A stretch of 64,000 bases of DNA from an uncultured Clostridia bacterium (GCA_947382485.1 CANCYS010000001.1:53425-117424), one strand, 5' to 3'. Positions 42,132 to 52,023 are shown, counted from the first letter of the stretch. Notes: generated by a model from the letters alone, not told the origin. Numbers and translations: made by a program.

Positions 42132-42794
42132 CTATTTATTAAATGAAAAATAGTCAGTTGGGTCAATAAGTACATCTTTTTTCAAAAGTTCCAAGTGAAG
42201 ATGAATACCATCAGCTTTTTCAGTTAAAAATGTAGTAACTTTGCCAATCACAGCTCCCTTTTTAATTTTATCACCTTCTTTAACACTCACATCTGTTGAA
42301 AGACCTTTATAAACAACCGTAAGTTCATCAGTAACTTTTAAATAAACCACAACTCCGTTCATCATTGAACTTTCAACCTTTGAAATAGTTCCATCATAAA
42401 CGGCTTTAACAACCTGACCTTGAACACATGAAAAATCCAATCCTTGATGAGTGCACCAAAGTTTTGATGTTTCATCATAAAGCAATGTTGAATCAGTGTA
42501 TTCTTTTGAAACTGTTGCATTTTCAAATGGTAAATCAAAAATAATTGGATCATTAGATGACACTGGATTATCAGGTTTTTGTTCCTTATCTTCATCATTG
42601 TCACCAACATCTATCACTGGATCCTTATTTTCAATACCAGTATTTGTATCAACAACTCTGTTATTGTTTTTAGTTATTGAAGAATATGCTGAAACAGCAA
42701 TAATACCAAGCACCAAAACAGTGCACATTGTAACAGTTATTGGATATATGTTACGCTTAAAAAAATGTTTTACTTTTAATACAAAAGATTTCAT
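42132..42794 (-). CDS. Membrane-anchored M23 (LytM/SpoIIQ-like) peptidase
   Basis: 220 aa, GAGGGGG before the ATG. One N-terminal membrane segment (about 17-38), a Asp/Asn linker, and a C-terminal LytM domain. Zinc-site motifs: HQGLDFS (HxxxD) and HLHLEL (HxH). Residues 112-215 fit the M23 fold with the anchor-linker layout of SpoIIQ, but the M23 peptidases of ordinary cell division look alike. All ligands are present, so it may be active on peptidoglycan. Confidence 0.85.
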   Translation of the reverse strand: MKSFVLKVKHFFKRNIYPITVTMCTVLVLGIIAVSAYSSITKNNNRVVDTNTGIENKDPVIDVGDNDEDKEQKPDNPVSSNDPIIFDLPFENATVSKEYTDSTLLYDETSKLWCTHQGLDFSCVQGQVVKAVYDGTISKVESSMMNGVVVYLKVTDELTVVYKGLSTDVSVKEGDKIKKGAVIGKVTTFLTEKADGIHLHLELLKKDVLIDPTDYFSFNK

Positions 42795-42858
42795 AAATTT
42801 CCCCCTCTTTGTATTAAAAATAATTTACACAAAAAAATATTTTATACATAAAAAAAAG

Positions 42859-42877
42859 AAAAATCTAAGTGACTTTT
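42859..42877 (-). terminator. Weak terminator after the membrane flippase-like gene
   Basis: 7-bp stem (42859-42865 with 42871-42877) with one G-U pair on the minus strand; the stop codon is within it and a U-run follows. Confidence 0.45.
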
Positions 42878-44349
42878 CTCTTTTTGCTATTTTTAACAAG
42901 TTTTGTAACTATAATCCTAAGTTCATGAACAAATCCGTGAAGAATTATTAAATAATATGTAAAGAATCTCCAAGCAAGAAGTGCCCAAACAACATAGTCA
43001 CCAATAGTAATTCCAAATAAGAAAATAAATGAAATTTCCATAAGACCAGTTCCACCAGGAAGTGGAATGAAACTGCTGGCCATTGAACATACATAATGTT
43101 TAGTTAAACAAATTAGTATAAGCATTGACATGCTCATATCTATATTTCCTGAGAAAGCAAGAACCATAAAAATTGGCATACTAGCATAAGTTAAACATTC
43201 AACCAAACTCAAAACAATAATTTTAATAAGAAGTTTTTTATGTTTCCAAAGATAAGACATTGAAGACTTATATTCAGAAAGTTGGTTAATCACCTTTTTA
43301 AATGATTTTCTATAATTCTTAACGATTTTCAATTTATATCCAAGCCTAAGAAGTCCACTCACAAATGAACGGGTAAACAGTGAACCACTTGAAATAAGAA
43401 ACATGAAAACGACTAAAATAACAGAAATAATAATACCAATAACGCCAAGTATAATTATTATGATTTGCAAAAAGTTAGTAAATGCGTTAAGCAATGGTAA
43501 TTTTGGTAATCCAAATATAAAAAATATAACAGCAACAAGCACATTAATTGCATTGTTAATAAGCATTTTAATAATAGGAATACTGGTTGAAATACCAGGA
43601 GAAATTCCACTTTCTGCAAGCCTAACAATCTGCATTGGTTGTCCACCAACTGCAAACGGAGTCACATTGTCATAATATTTACCAACAACTGCCACATCAT
43701 AAGAAAGACCCCATCTGTTTTTACCAGTTAAATTTTTAATCAAAGCCTTATACATCAAGACTTGTGCAATAATATAAATTATATAAAATAAAAGTCCACC
43801 TGCAAGCCACCAAAGTTTATCGCCTTGTTGCCTAATAATTTCGCCAAAAGACATTCCATCAACATCAGCAATTAAATTTTTAACGATAAAAACCATGAAA
43901 ATGACATTGATAAGCATAAAAATCAGATTAATAATAACACTCTTTTTACGCTTTTTTGGGTTTTGCGTATTCAATGCTTGTTTAAGTTTTTCATCAACAA
44001 TTTCTTTTGAAAGACCAAGTTCTTTTTCATTTTCACTAACAATTTCAGAATTTTTCATATCCTGAATTTGTTCTTGATTTTCAGAAATAACTTCTTCTTC
44101 AATTTTTTTTATTTCAATTTCTTCGCTTTCAATTTCATTATTTTCTTTACTTTCATCATCATTGTCTAACTTTTCAGTTTCTTCAACAACGATTTGAGTC
44201 TCAATTTGAACAGAATCTTCATTGTCAATCTTTGTTTCATCAATGATTTCAGATTTAACAGTTTCAACTTCAATATTTTTTTCACCAGAAAAATCAACAG
44301 AATTTACATTCTGCAACTCAGCATCATTCTTTTTAATTTTTCTAGCCAT
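42865..44349 (-). CDS. Lysylphosphatidylglycerol-synthase-TM-type membrane protein
   Basis: 494 aa. Residues 1-130 are a very acidic, Glu/Ile-rich cytoplasmic region (repeats such as EEIEIKKIEEEV), then about eight membrane segments of the UPF0104/LPG-synthase TM family (GGQPMQIVRLAESGISPG, FIPLPGGTGLMEISF). The catalytic aminoacyl-transfer domain is absent, so it is a 'flippase-like' member, probably moving a lipid or glycolipid. No ribosome site; promoter 6 nt before the ATG, so a leaderless mRNA is predicted. Confidence 0.82.
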   Translation of the reverse strand: MARKIKKNDAELQNVNSVDFSGEKNIEVETVKSEIIDETKIDNEDSVQIETQIVVEETEKLDNDDESKENNEIESEEIEIKKIEEEVISENQEQIQDMKNSEIVSENEKELGLSKEIVDEKLKQALNTQNPKKRKKSVIINLIFMLINVIFMVFIVKNLIADVDGMSFGEIIRQQGDKLWWLAGGLLFYIIYIIAQVLMYKALIKNLTGKNRWGLSYDVAVVGKYYDNVTPFAVGGQPMQIVRLAESGISPGISTSIPIIKMLINNAINVLVAVIFFIFGLPKLPLLNAFTNFLQIIIIILGVIGIIISVILVVFMFLISSGSLFTRSFVSGLLRLGYKLKIVKNYRKSFKKVINQLSEYKSSMSYLWKHKKLLIKIIVLSLVECLTYASMPIFMVLAFSGNIDMSMSMLILICLTKHYVCSMASSFIPLPGGTGLMEISFIFLFGITIGDYVVWALLAWRFFTYYLIILHGFVHELRIIVTKLVKNSKKRKVT

Positions 44350-44355
44350 AATGCC

Positions 44356-44385
44356 ATTATAATATTATTTATTTAGTTTTGACAA
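44356..44385 (-). promoter_or_regulatory. Leaderless promoter of the LPG-TM gene
   Basis: Minus strand: TTGTCA (44385-44380), 18-nt spacer, TATAAT (44361-44356), 6 nt, ATG. Confidence 0.7.
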
Positions 44386-44390
44386 TAAAA

Positions 44391-44427
44391 AAATGAAAAA
44401 AGCACAAAATTTTAACTTTTTTCATTT
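44391..44427 (-). terminator. Terminator of the foldase lipoprotein gene
   Basis: 12-bp perfect stem (44391-44402 with 44416-44427), U-run on the minus strand. Confidence 0.82.
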
Positions 44428-44445
44428 AAAAAATCATAAAAATTT

Positions 44446-46686
44446 TTAGTTGATTGAAGCAATTAAACTATCATAAGATAAATTTCCATGTTTAACAATC
44501 TTTCCACTAGTATGATATTGATTGAGCCACTCATATTCAAGTGCAAGGAAATATGTTCCATTTGTTGAAGAATTACCTGCATAGTTTACATAAAGTTCAT
44601 CATAAAGATAATCATAAAGTGTTTCATTTGATGATGTGCTGACATATGCTTTTTTAAGTGAGTTAATAATTTTAGCAACAACTGCATCATCTTCAAGGTC
44701 AACTTGATAGCTGATTGTTCCATCAGCATTTTCAGTTATATATTCAGACATATCAACAAGAGAAGAACCTGCTTTGTAAATGTTTTCAACTTTCATAATA
44801 TGAACACCATAGTTAGATGTAACATTCAAAAGCAAATCTTTTACACCATTAGCACTACTTTCAATGTTTGCGAAATCAACATCACCATCAGAGTTTACAA
44901 CTTTTTTAATAAGTTCTCTTGCACCTTGTGCAAAATCTGAAACCCAGTTACCATTTTGATCTGGATAATTTGAAACAACATAACCAATCTTATTTGAAAT
45001 TTCATTGCCAAGTGAATCACCAGAATAAATCCATTGGATTTGAACAAATAAAAGTGAAGTAACTTTTTCCAAAATCTGATTGTTGGTTGCACCATGACTA
45101 AGCATATCATCAATCATATCAAAGATATACGTCATATCATCATAACCTTCAACAATAGAATCTGTTTCACTACCACCTTTAACAGCAGAAATATAGTTTT
45201 CTACAATTGCCTTCCATGAAGCATAAGAATTTTCAAAACATTTGTAAATATCTTCTGAACTTGCAAGATATTGAACATCATCTTCATCAACAAGAGTGTC
45301 TTCAAGTTCATTGTAAACACCTGAATTATCTTTATTAATGAAGTAACGAACAACTGTTTCTTCCCCAACAGTTTCTTCAAAAGAATCTAATTTGATGTAA
45401 CCATAATTATTATTTTTGTCACCTTTGAGTGATTCATCAAAATAATAGTGGTCTCCAACAATGGTAATTGAATCATATTCATTGTCAGTATTAATTTTTG
45501 TAAGCATTGTGTAAGCAGCAGCAAGTTTATCTCTTTCATCTCTGAAACCTTGTGCAGTTACATCTGAAAAATCATTATTTCCTGCTGAATCATATCCATG
45601 AAGTTTTTTAACCTCCTCCATTAAATACTCATCAAAAGAAATCAAAATATGTTGAACAGTAAAGAAATAATTTGCACCATTGTAATGATAAAGAATAACA
45701 GATGCACCTTCTTTATCAGTAATCTTAGAAATATAACTGTCTTCTACTTGATAGTTTTGAAGATCCGTAAAATACTTTTCAAGATATGTTTTTGCAATCA
45801 CTTTGTCACTAAGAGAAGTTGTATCACCATTTCCTTCTGTGTTAAGCAAATATTCTTGTGTCCAATAGTTTTGGAAAAGTGTGCTAACTTTTGAACCATA
45901 ATATGCATCATAAACTCTTTTAATTTCATTGAAAAGCAATTCTTCAACATTATCAGTTGTTCCATTAGATTTTGCACCAATAACAAGTGATGAAATATAC
46001 TCAGCATATGCTTGGTTTCTAGCACCTTTGATAAATCTTGATTCATCAATAGCTTCTTCTTCAAATTTAAATAACGATTTCTTTAAATCAACAATTTTGT
46101 TTTTTATTTCATCGTCGTTAGACTTTTTTGTAACATTTTTAATTTTTTCATCTCTATTAGTAATTTCTGGTACAGTAGTTTCATAAGGTTTGAAAACTTT
46201 CTTATCATCTTCCTCTTTGTTATTTTGAAGCCACATTGGAAAATCGTTTTCACTCCAACCTTTAAGTTTGTAAATCGCCTTTTCATAACTGTTTAGTTGA
46301 TTATAAACGTATTCATAAACAGATTTCCAAACATCTTCTTCATCTTCTTTTGTATAAACAATTTTTCCATTTTTGTTATTTTCAGCATCATAAAGTTCAG
46401 CATTTGCTTTTTCATTAATGATTTGTCTAACCATAACCCATGTATAGAAAGATTCTTCAATAACATCACTAGTGTAATAAGCAAAGTATGAACTGTTGCT
46501 TTGATAATATGTGTAAAATTGACTGATAAGGTCAGCCTTAGTGAGAGTTGTATCACCAATAGTCAAAATATCCACATCGTTTGCTTTTGCGTTATCAGTT
46601 TTAACAAGCGAACAACCAACAAAAGAAAAAACACAGCAAATAATCATAACGAAACTTAAAATAAGTCTACTAATTTTCTTTTTCAA
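44446..46686 (-). CDS. Large lipoprotein with SurA/PrsA-like parvulin domain
   Basis: 746 aa, begins at a TTG codon 9 nt after AGGAGG; no in-frame ATG is near. Signal peptide with lipobox SFVGC (Cys 25). A SurA-N-like region follows (ILTIGDTTLTKADLISQFYTYY). A parvulin-type prolyl isomerase signature, FTVQHILISFDE, lies near 345 and a second half, NYGVHIMKVENI, near 665, so the domain seems split by a 300-residue insertion. Probably an extracytoplasmic chaperone for the many secreted proteins nearby. More than twice the length of usual PrsA. Confidence 0.75.
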   Translation of the reverse strand: MKKKISRLILSFVMIICCVFSFVGCSLVKTDNAKANDVDILTIGDTTLTKADLISQFYTYYQSNSSYFAYYTSDVIEESFYTWVMVRQIINEKANAELYDAENNKNGKIVYTKEDEEDVWKSVYEYVYNQLNSYEKAIYKLKGWSENDFPMWLQNNKEEDDKKVFKPYETTVPEITNRDEKIKNVTKKSNDDEIKNKIVDLKKSLFKFEEEAIDESRFIKGARNQAYAEYISSLVIGAKSNGTTDNVEELLFNEIKRVYDAYYGSKVSTLFQNYWTQEYLLNTEGNGDTTSLSDKVIAKTYLEKYFTDLQNYQVEDSYISKITDKEGASVILYHYNGANYFFTVQHILISFDEYLMEEVKKLHGYDSAGNNDFSDVTAQGFRDERDKLAAAYTMLTKINTDNEYDSITIVGDHYYFDESLKGDKNNNYGYIKLDSFEETVGEETVVRYFINKDNSGVYNELEDTLVDEDDVQYLASSEDIYKCFENSYASWKAIVENYISAVKGGSETDSIVEGYDDMTYIFDMIDDMLSHGATNNQILEKVTSLLFVQIQWIYSGDSLGNEISNKIGYVVSNYPDQNGNWVSDFAQGARELIKKVVNSDGDVDFANIESSANGVKDLLLNVTSNYGVHIMKVENIYKAGSSLVDMSEYITENADGTISYQVDLEDDAVVAKIINSLKKAYVSTSSNETLYDYLYDELYVNYAGNSSTNGTYFLALEYEWLNQYHTSGKIVKHGNLSYDSLIASIN

Positions 46687-46737
46687 AGCAAAAACCTCCT
46701 GCTAATCAATAATTATGTAAAGATGAAACATCCTCAA

Positions 46738-46766
46738 ATAATACATAATTTCCTATAATACATAAT
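46738..46766. repeat. Pair of 12-bp direct repeats in the foldase leader
   Basis: ATAATACATAAT at 46738-46749 and again at 46755-46766 (17-nt phase), upstream of the TTG start. Possibly an operator; possibly chance in AT-rich DNA. Confidence 0.4.
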
Positions 46767-46797
46767 GAGTAAATTATAAACCACGAACCAAAAAAAA

Positions 46798-46829
46798 TCA
46801 ACAGATTTTATATATTTGTAATCTGCTGA
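46798..46829 (-). terminator. Terminator of the pth-mfd operon
   Basis: 10-bp stem (46798-46807 with 46820-46829), one G-U pair on the minus strand, followed by a run of eight U. Confidence 0.82.
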
Positions 46830-46841
46830 TTATCTATTTTT

Positions 46842-49800
46842 TCAGTTTTTTGTCAAATTCTTATCAGATAGTTCAGCAAAGCCAAGTAAAAACTTCTTAG
46901 TAATCATAAAATTATCAAAACTTGTGCTTTCGCTTTTAAATCTCAAAATGGGTTTATTAGACACATCAATCGTGCAATTTAGTCGGAACTTAAACACCAT
47001 ATCAATTAAAGTTGAATTTTCTGTTACATCTTCTTTCTTATCAAAAACTACATCAATAGCTGTACCATTTGAAACAATTTGAGTAGCACCAATCTTTTGT
47101 GCAAGTCTTCTAACAAGAGAAACCGAAATCAAATTTTCAACCTCGCTTGGAATTTTTCCATAAGTGCTTGCAAGTTCTGCTTTAAGTTTCTGTTCACTAA
47201 CAGTTGAATCTACCGATGAAATACGTTTATACGCAATCATTCTTTCCTCACTTGTTGAAATGTAAGATTCAGGAACAAATGCATCAATCGCAACTTTTAC
47301 GAGAACATCTCTTACTTCTTCAATCTTTTCACCCTTAATTTCTTTAACAGTTTCGGCAAGTAACTTAAAATACATATCATATCCAATTTTTTGCAAATGA
47401 CCACTTTGCTCTGCACCCAAAATATTTCCCCCGCCACGAATTTCAAGGTCACGCATGGCAAGTTTAAATCCGCTTCCAAACTCACAAAATTCACTAAGTG
47501 CATCAAGCCTTTTGTATGCCTCCGCCGTAAGTGTCTTATTGTATTTATATGTAAAATAAGCATATGCCATTCTCGACCCACGACCAACTCTGCCTCGAAT
47601 TTGATATAATTGAGAAAGTCCCAATTTATCACTGTCATAAACAATGAGTGTATTGACATTTTCCATATTAATGCCATTTTCAATAATTGTTGTACAAATC
47701 AAAACATCTGCTTTTTTGTTGTAAAAATCATAGACAACTCTTTCAAGTTCATGGGAATTCATTTGACCATGTGCCACCATAACTCTAATATCAGGCATAA
47801 GCCTTTTTATTTTTTCGGCATACGCATAAATTTTTTCTACACTATTATATAAAATAAATACCTGTCCATCTCTTGCAAGTTCCCTAGAAATAGCGTCTTT
47901 CACAAGCGACTCAGTATATTCCATTACATATGTTTGAATTGGAAGTCTTTCACTTGGTGGAGTACTAATCACAGATATGTCACGTATGCCCGAAAGCGAC
48001 ATGTTAAGCGTTCTTGGAATTGGCGTTGCAGAAAGTGTCAAAACATCAACATAAGGATATTTATTTTTAAGTTTTTCCTTGTCTTCTACACCAAACTTTT
48101 GTTCTTCGTCTAAAATAATTAATCCTAAGTCTTTAAAATTAACATCATCACTCAAAATTCTGTGTGTACCACAAACAAGGTCAACTTCTTTATTTGAAAT
48201 TTTCTTCAAGATTTTAGATATTTCAGACTTAGTTTTAAACCTGTTGAGTACTTCAATATCAATTCCAAAATCATTCATTCTCGCTTTTGAAGTGTTGTAA
48301 TGTTGTTCTGAAAGTATTGTTGTTGGTGCAATAAATGCTACTTGTTTTCCATCTAAAATTGCTTTAAAAGCTGCACGAAGTGCTACTTCGGTTTTTCCAA
48401 AACCAACATCACCACACAAAAGTCTATCCATAACTTTTGATGATTCCATATCTTTTTTTATTTCATCAATAGAACTAAGTTGATCTTCTGTTTCAGTATA
48501 TGGAAAAGCATTTTCGAATTCTCTTTCAAGATCATTATCTTCTGAAAAAGCATAACCCTTAATTTTTTCACGAGTAGCATAAAGTTCTGTTAAATTGAAT
48601 GCCAGTTTTCTAATTGAGTCTTTAACTTTCTTTTTAACAGCTGAAAAATCCTGACCACCAATCTTGCTAAGCTTTGAAGGTGCTTCTGCACCCGTAAATC
48701 TATCAAGCATATCCATGTGAGAAGTTGGAACATAAAGTTTGTCACCATCTCTATACCTAATCACAACATAGTCTTTCGTACCTAAATTTCCAGTGAGTTT
48801 AGTAACCCCTTCACACACACCAATACCATGAAAGTGATGAACTATATAATCTCCAACTTTTGGCACATTGAAAGTATTATCTTTTGAAACTTTAAGTTTG
48901 TTTCCACGACTCTTTTTTGGAAAAATATCATATGTTCCAATAACAACAATTTTTTCTTCTGGCAAAATAAATCCACTTTGATAAAATTCTGTAAGTATTG
49001 AAGAACCACTTACATTTTTAATGTTTTTTATTATAGGAATATCAATATCATGCGAAAGTAAAATATTTCGAATAGCATCAGCTTGCTCACTACTTCCAGC
49101 AAAAATAAATACTTGATAATCTTTTAATTTAAATGCTCTTACATCATGAGCAAATTCTTTTAAATTGTGAGTATAACGAAGAATTGGTTGTGATTTAAAA
49201 TTAAAAACAGCCTCAGTTTCAAAAAACTTATTTGAATTAGTAATCTTTAAAAATGAAATACAAACTTGATTTTTAAATTGATTTAAAATTTCATTCTTAG
49301 AAAATCCACAATTTTCACTTTTAGCAATCAAAGTTCCTGATTTTTTAAGTTCTTTAATTCTTTCTGTATTTTCTTTATCAAAATTTATAAAAGAATCAAA
49401 AATTTGTTTTCCTTCATCAAACACCACAACAAAATCATTTATTGAAGAATTAAGATAATCAAAAATTGACGACCTAAAATCACCAAGATAACAAGATAGC
49501 AAATCTAAACTATATCCTCTATCTTTAAGTTCAAGTCTTGAAACAATCTCGTCAATTTGAGCATTAAAAATAACATTTAAGTCAGCATCATTATTATCAT
49601 GTTTTTTTAATTTTTCAACTTGAACTTTTAAATTATCAATTTCTTCATTTGTTAAAAATAAATCAGTAAACGGACAAATACTTAGTTTCTGCTCATCTTT
49701 CGTCCCTTTTTGTGAAGCAATATCAAAAACTTTTATACTTTCAACTTCTCTATCAAAAAAATCAATACGAAAAGGATTTTCCTCATTCACAGGATAAATA

Positions 49801-50330
49801 TCAAAAACTTCACCACGCCTAGAAAATTGACCTTTTTCATAAATAAGTTCTTCTCTTTTATAACCTGCTTCAAGAAGCAAGTTTTCAAGTTCAAGATGTT
49901 CAAACGAATCACCCACTTTAACATTAATAATATGCTTTTTAAAATCTGAAATTGAAGGCAAATATGAAAATAAAGACTCAACACTTGCAACAACAACATC
50001 AAAGTTTTTTTTCAAGATATTATATAGTGCAAAAGTTCTTTCAGAATAAAGTTCATTTGATTGTGATTTTTTATAAATAAAACTATCTTGAATGGCTCTT
50101 AATCCAACAGTTTTAAGCCCCATTCTTTCAAACTCTTCACGAGCAGTGCCAAGTGAAATATTATCCGCAGTTAAATATAAAATCTTTTTACCAAAACTTT
50201 CACTAATTGCAGAACGCATAGAATTTTGCACACCAAAAATTGAGCAGGATTTTCCTGCCCAAACACTTTCAAATAATTTTTTGTAGTTTTCAGATGAAAA
50301 CACTAAGTCCAAAAATTTGCTATCTGCCAT
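46842..50330 (-). CDS. mfd: Transcription-repair coupling factor
   Basis: 1162 aa. Removes stalled RNA polymerase and recruits UvrA. UvrB-like N-terminal region, a CarD-like RNA-polymerase interaction domain around VGDYIVHHFHGIGVCEG (about 488-550), then the RecG-like translocase: Walker A GDVGFGKTEVALRA, DEEQKFGVEDKEK, LSATPIPRTL, and QIRGRVGRGSRMAYAYF; the C-terminal domain follows. Full length. Starts 8 nt after pth. Confidence 0.97.
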   Translation of the reverse strand: MADSKFLDLVFSSENYKKLFESVWAGKSCSIFGVQNSMRSAISESFGKKILYLTADNISLGTAREEFERMGLKTVGLRAIQDSFIYKKSQSNELYSERTFALYNILKKNFDVVVASVESLFSYLPSISDFKKHIINVKVGDSFEHLELENLLLEAGYKREELIYEKGQFSRRGEVFDIYPVNEENPFRIDFFDREVESIKVFDIASQKGTKDEQKLSICPFTDLFLTNEEIDNLKVQVEKLKKHDNNDADLNVIFNAQIDEIVSRLELKDRGYSLDLLSCYLGDFRSSIFDYLNSSINDFVVVFDEGKQIFDSFINFDKENTERIKELKKSGTLIAKSENCGFSKNEILNQFKNQVCISFLKITNSNKFFETEAVFNFKSQPILRYTHNLKEFAHDVRAFKLKDYQVFIFAGSSEQADAIRNILLSHDIDIPIIKNIKNVSGSSILTEFYQSGFILPEEKIVVIGTYDIFPKKSRGNKLKVSKDNTFNVPKVGDYIVHHFHGIGVCEGVTKLTGNLGTKDYVVIRYRDGDKLYVPTSHMDMLDRFTGAEAPSKLSKIGGQDFSAVKKKVKDSIRKLAFNLTELYATREKIKGYAFSEDNDLEREFENAFPYTETEDQLSSIDEIKKDMESSKVMDRLLCGDVGFGKTEVALRAAFKAILDGKQVAFIAPTTILSEQHYNTSKARMNDFGIDIEVLNRFKTKSEISKILKKISNKEVDLVCGTHRILSDDVNFKDLGLIILDEEQKFGVEDKEKLKNKYPYVDVLTLSATPIPRTLNMSLSGIRDISVISTPPSERLPIQTYVMEYTESLVKDAISRELARDGQVFILYNSVEKIYAYAEKIKRLMPDIRVMVAHGQMNSHELERVVYDFYNKKADVLICTTIIENGINMENVNTLIVYDSDKLGLSQLYQIRGRVGRGSRMAYAYFTYKYNKTLTAEAYKRLDALSEFCEFGSGFKLAMRDLEIRGGGNILGAEQSGHLQKIGYDMYFKLLAETVKEIKGEKIEEVRDVLVKVAIDAFVPESYISTSEERMIAYKRISSVDSTVSEQKLKAELASTYGKIPSEVENLISVSLVRRLAQKIGATQIVSNGTAIDVVFDKKEDVTENSTLIDMVFKFRLNCTIDVSNKPILRFKSESTSFDNFMITKKFLLGFAELSDKNLTKN

Positions 50331-50338
50331 ATTATGTT

Positions 50339-50896
50339 CTATCCATTAAATTTTGACATAACTATATCAATTTTTTCTCCACCAACAATTTGCAAAACAG
50401 CTTCAGTTGCTTTTTCAAGACCCTGAACTTGTTCATTTGTCATACGCATTTTAGATAACACAAAATCTGCAAGGTCTTGATGTTCATTTTTCTTTCCAAT
50501 ACCAACACGAATCCTATTAAAATTCTCACTCTTTGTTTCTGCAATAATGCTTTTTAATCCATTATGAGTTCCTGCTGAACCACTTTTCCTAATACGAATT
50601 TTAGAAGGCTCTAAATCAATATCATCTAAAACAACCACAACATCAGAAATTTCTATATCAAACTTTTTCATAAAACTTTTGACAGCTCTTCCACTTTCAT
50701 TCATATAGGTTCTTGGTTTCGCTAAAATAAAAGTTTCATCTCCATCTTTAAACTTTCCATAGTCAGCATCACAACCACGCTCACTAAACTTAACATCAAG
50801 TTTTTCTGCAACCTTGTCAAGAACCATAAAACCAGCATTGTGATTTGTGTTTTCATATTCTTTTCCAATATTTCCAAGCCCAACTATAAGTTTCAT
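50339..50896 (-). CDS. pth: Peptidyl-tRNA hydrolase
   Basis: 185 aa, GGGGAG before the ATG. Recycles tRNA from prematurely released peptidyl-tRNA. Active site: GLGNIGKEYENTNHNAG (Asn and catalytic His), YMNESG (Asn) and VVLDDIDL (Asp), all intact; the first motif is usually GLGNPG. Its start overlaps the preceding GlmU-like gene by 4 nt (ATGA), and mfd follows at once, the usual Firmicute order. Confidence 0.97.
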   Translation of the reverse strand: MKLIVGLGNIGKEYENTNHNAGFMVLDKVAEKLDVKFSERGCDADYGKFKDGDETFILAKPRTYMNESGRAVKSFMKKFDIEISDVVVVLDDIDLEPSKIRIRKSGSAGTHNGLKSIIAETKSENFNRIRVGIGKKNEHQDLADFVLSKMRMTNEQVQGLEKATEAVLQIVGGEKIDIVMSKFNG

Positions 50897-51987
50897 AATT
50901 TCTCCCCTAAATGAACATTTCTTGAAATGCTTTTATTTGAAGGTATCTTCACATTTTCATCAATTTTACAAGCCACAACTTTGGAATTATGACCAATCTC
51001 TGTGCCCCTTGAAACAACAGCAGGTGTTTCATCACCCAAAATTACGCAAAATCTACCAATTGAAACATCTTCTGCAATTCTTGCATTGTCAAGACTTGTG
51101 CACTCCAAAATGTTGCTGTTAGACTTAACTCCTGAACTAATCATAGTAACTTTGCTAGCAACATTACAATTATTACCAATAACACTGCCATCTATAACAC
51201 AACCAGCTCCAATCACTGTTCCGTCTTTAACAACAGAATTTAAAATCATTGAACCTTCACCAATTTTTACATCACTGCCAATTTTAGAATTTTTAATAAG
51301 CACATTTTCGAGCACTTCTACATTATTTCCAAGAACAGAGTTTCCAAGAATCGAAACATTTGTTGAAATTTTGCTTGCATAACCAATTTCCACATTTGCA
51401 TCAACAGAAATTAAATTGGCATTATCAAAAAACACTCCGTTTTGGTTATGGAACTTCACGAGTTTATTAAAAAGATATTCCCTTGCAAGTTCAAGATCTT
51501 CTGTGGTTTTAACTTCAAAAAAATCATTTGAAGAAAAATCATATGTGTCAATAGAATAAATTTCATCAACATTTTTGATGTATTCATTTCTAAACACATA
51601 TCCTTTTTTTAGTTTCAATGCGTTCATGTGACGAACCGAAACAAAACCAAGCAAATCTTTCAAATGCTGTTTGTTTACAAGTGGAGTGTTTGCATAAAGC
51701 ACAACAGAATATTCTGCACCATTCAAGTAAGGCTTGATTGTGCTGATAATTTCGTCTTCATTGCATCTTAAAACCATAGGTTGTTTGTCGCAAGCACGAG
51801 CCACCCAGTTAAGCAAACTAGTTCCGCAAATATCATATTCATAAATATTTTTTTCAAGTCCTGAGAATGTTTGTTCACAAACAATAAAAAAGTTTGCTGA
51901 AATATTTTCATCAACATCAGCCCTAAATTCAGGTTGTTCATTCAAAATAACAACATTATCTACAATTTCTTCAATAATTTCTTCCAT
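50893..51987 (-). CDS. GlmU-like protein lacking both catalytic signatures
   Basis: 364 aa, about 90 shorter than GlmU. Residues 1-175 fit a nucleotidyltransferase-like domain (NTPLVNKQHLKDLL, LKLKKGYVFRNEYI), but the LAAGxGTRM signature is absent. Residues 190-360 are a left-handed beta-helix of hexapeptide repeats (IGSDVKIGEGSMILNS, VIGAGCVIDGSVIGNN). The acetyltransferase His and C-terminal GlmU features are not seen. Its place before pth-mfd is where glmU sits in Firmicutes. It may be a decayed or regulatory relative; another enzyme must make UDP-GlcNAc. No Shine-Dalgarno; leaderless mRNA predicted. Confidence 0.75.
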   Translation of the reverse strand: MEEIIEEIVDNVVILNEQPEFRADVDENISANFFIVCEQTFSGLEKNIYEYDICGTSLLNWVARACDKQPMVLRCNEDEIISTIKPYLNGAEYSVVLYANTPLVNKQHLKDLLGFVSVRHMNALKLKKGYVFRNEYIKNVDEIYSIDTYDFSSNDFFEVKTTEDLELAREYLFNKLVKFHNQNGVFFDNANLISVDANVEIGYASKISTNVSILGNSVLGNNVEVLENVLIKNSKIGSDVKIGEGSMILNSVVKDGTVIGAGCVIDGSVIGNNCNVASKVTMISSGVKSNSNILECTSLDNARIAEDVSIGRFCVILGDETPAVVSRGTEIGHNSKVVACKIDENVKIPSNKSISRNVHLGEKL

Positions 51988-51994
51988 ACTTAAA

Positions 51995-52023
51995 AGTTTA
52001 TTTATTAATCAATAGTTTGTCAA
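51995..52023 (-). promoter_or_regulatory. Leaderless promoter of the GlmU-like operon
   Basis: Minus strand: TTGACA (52023-52018), 17-nt spacer, TAAACT (52000-51995), 7 nt, ATG. Drives the GlmU-like, pth and mfd genes. Confidence 0.7.

Noticed and set aside
42132..42794. Firm assignment of the M23 gene as spoIIQ
   Set aside because: Anchor and LytM layout fit, but no spoIIIAH or other sporulation partner is near, so the symbol was not given.
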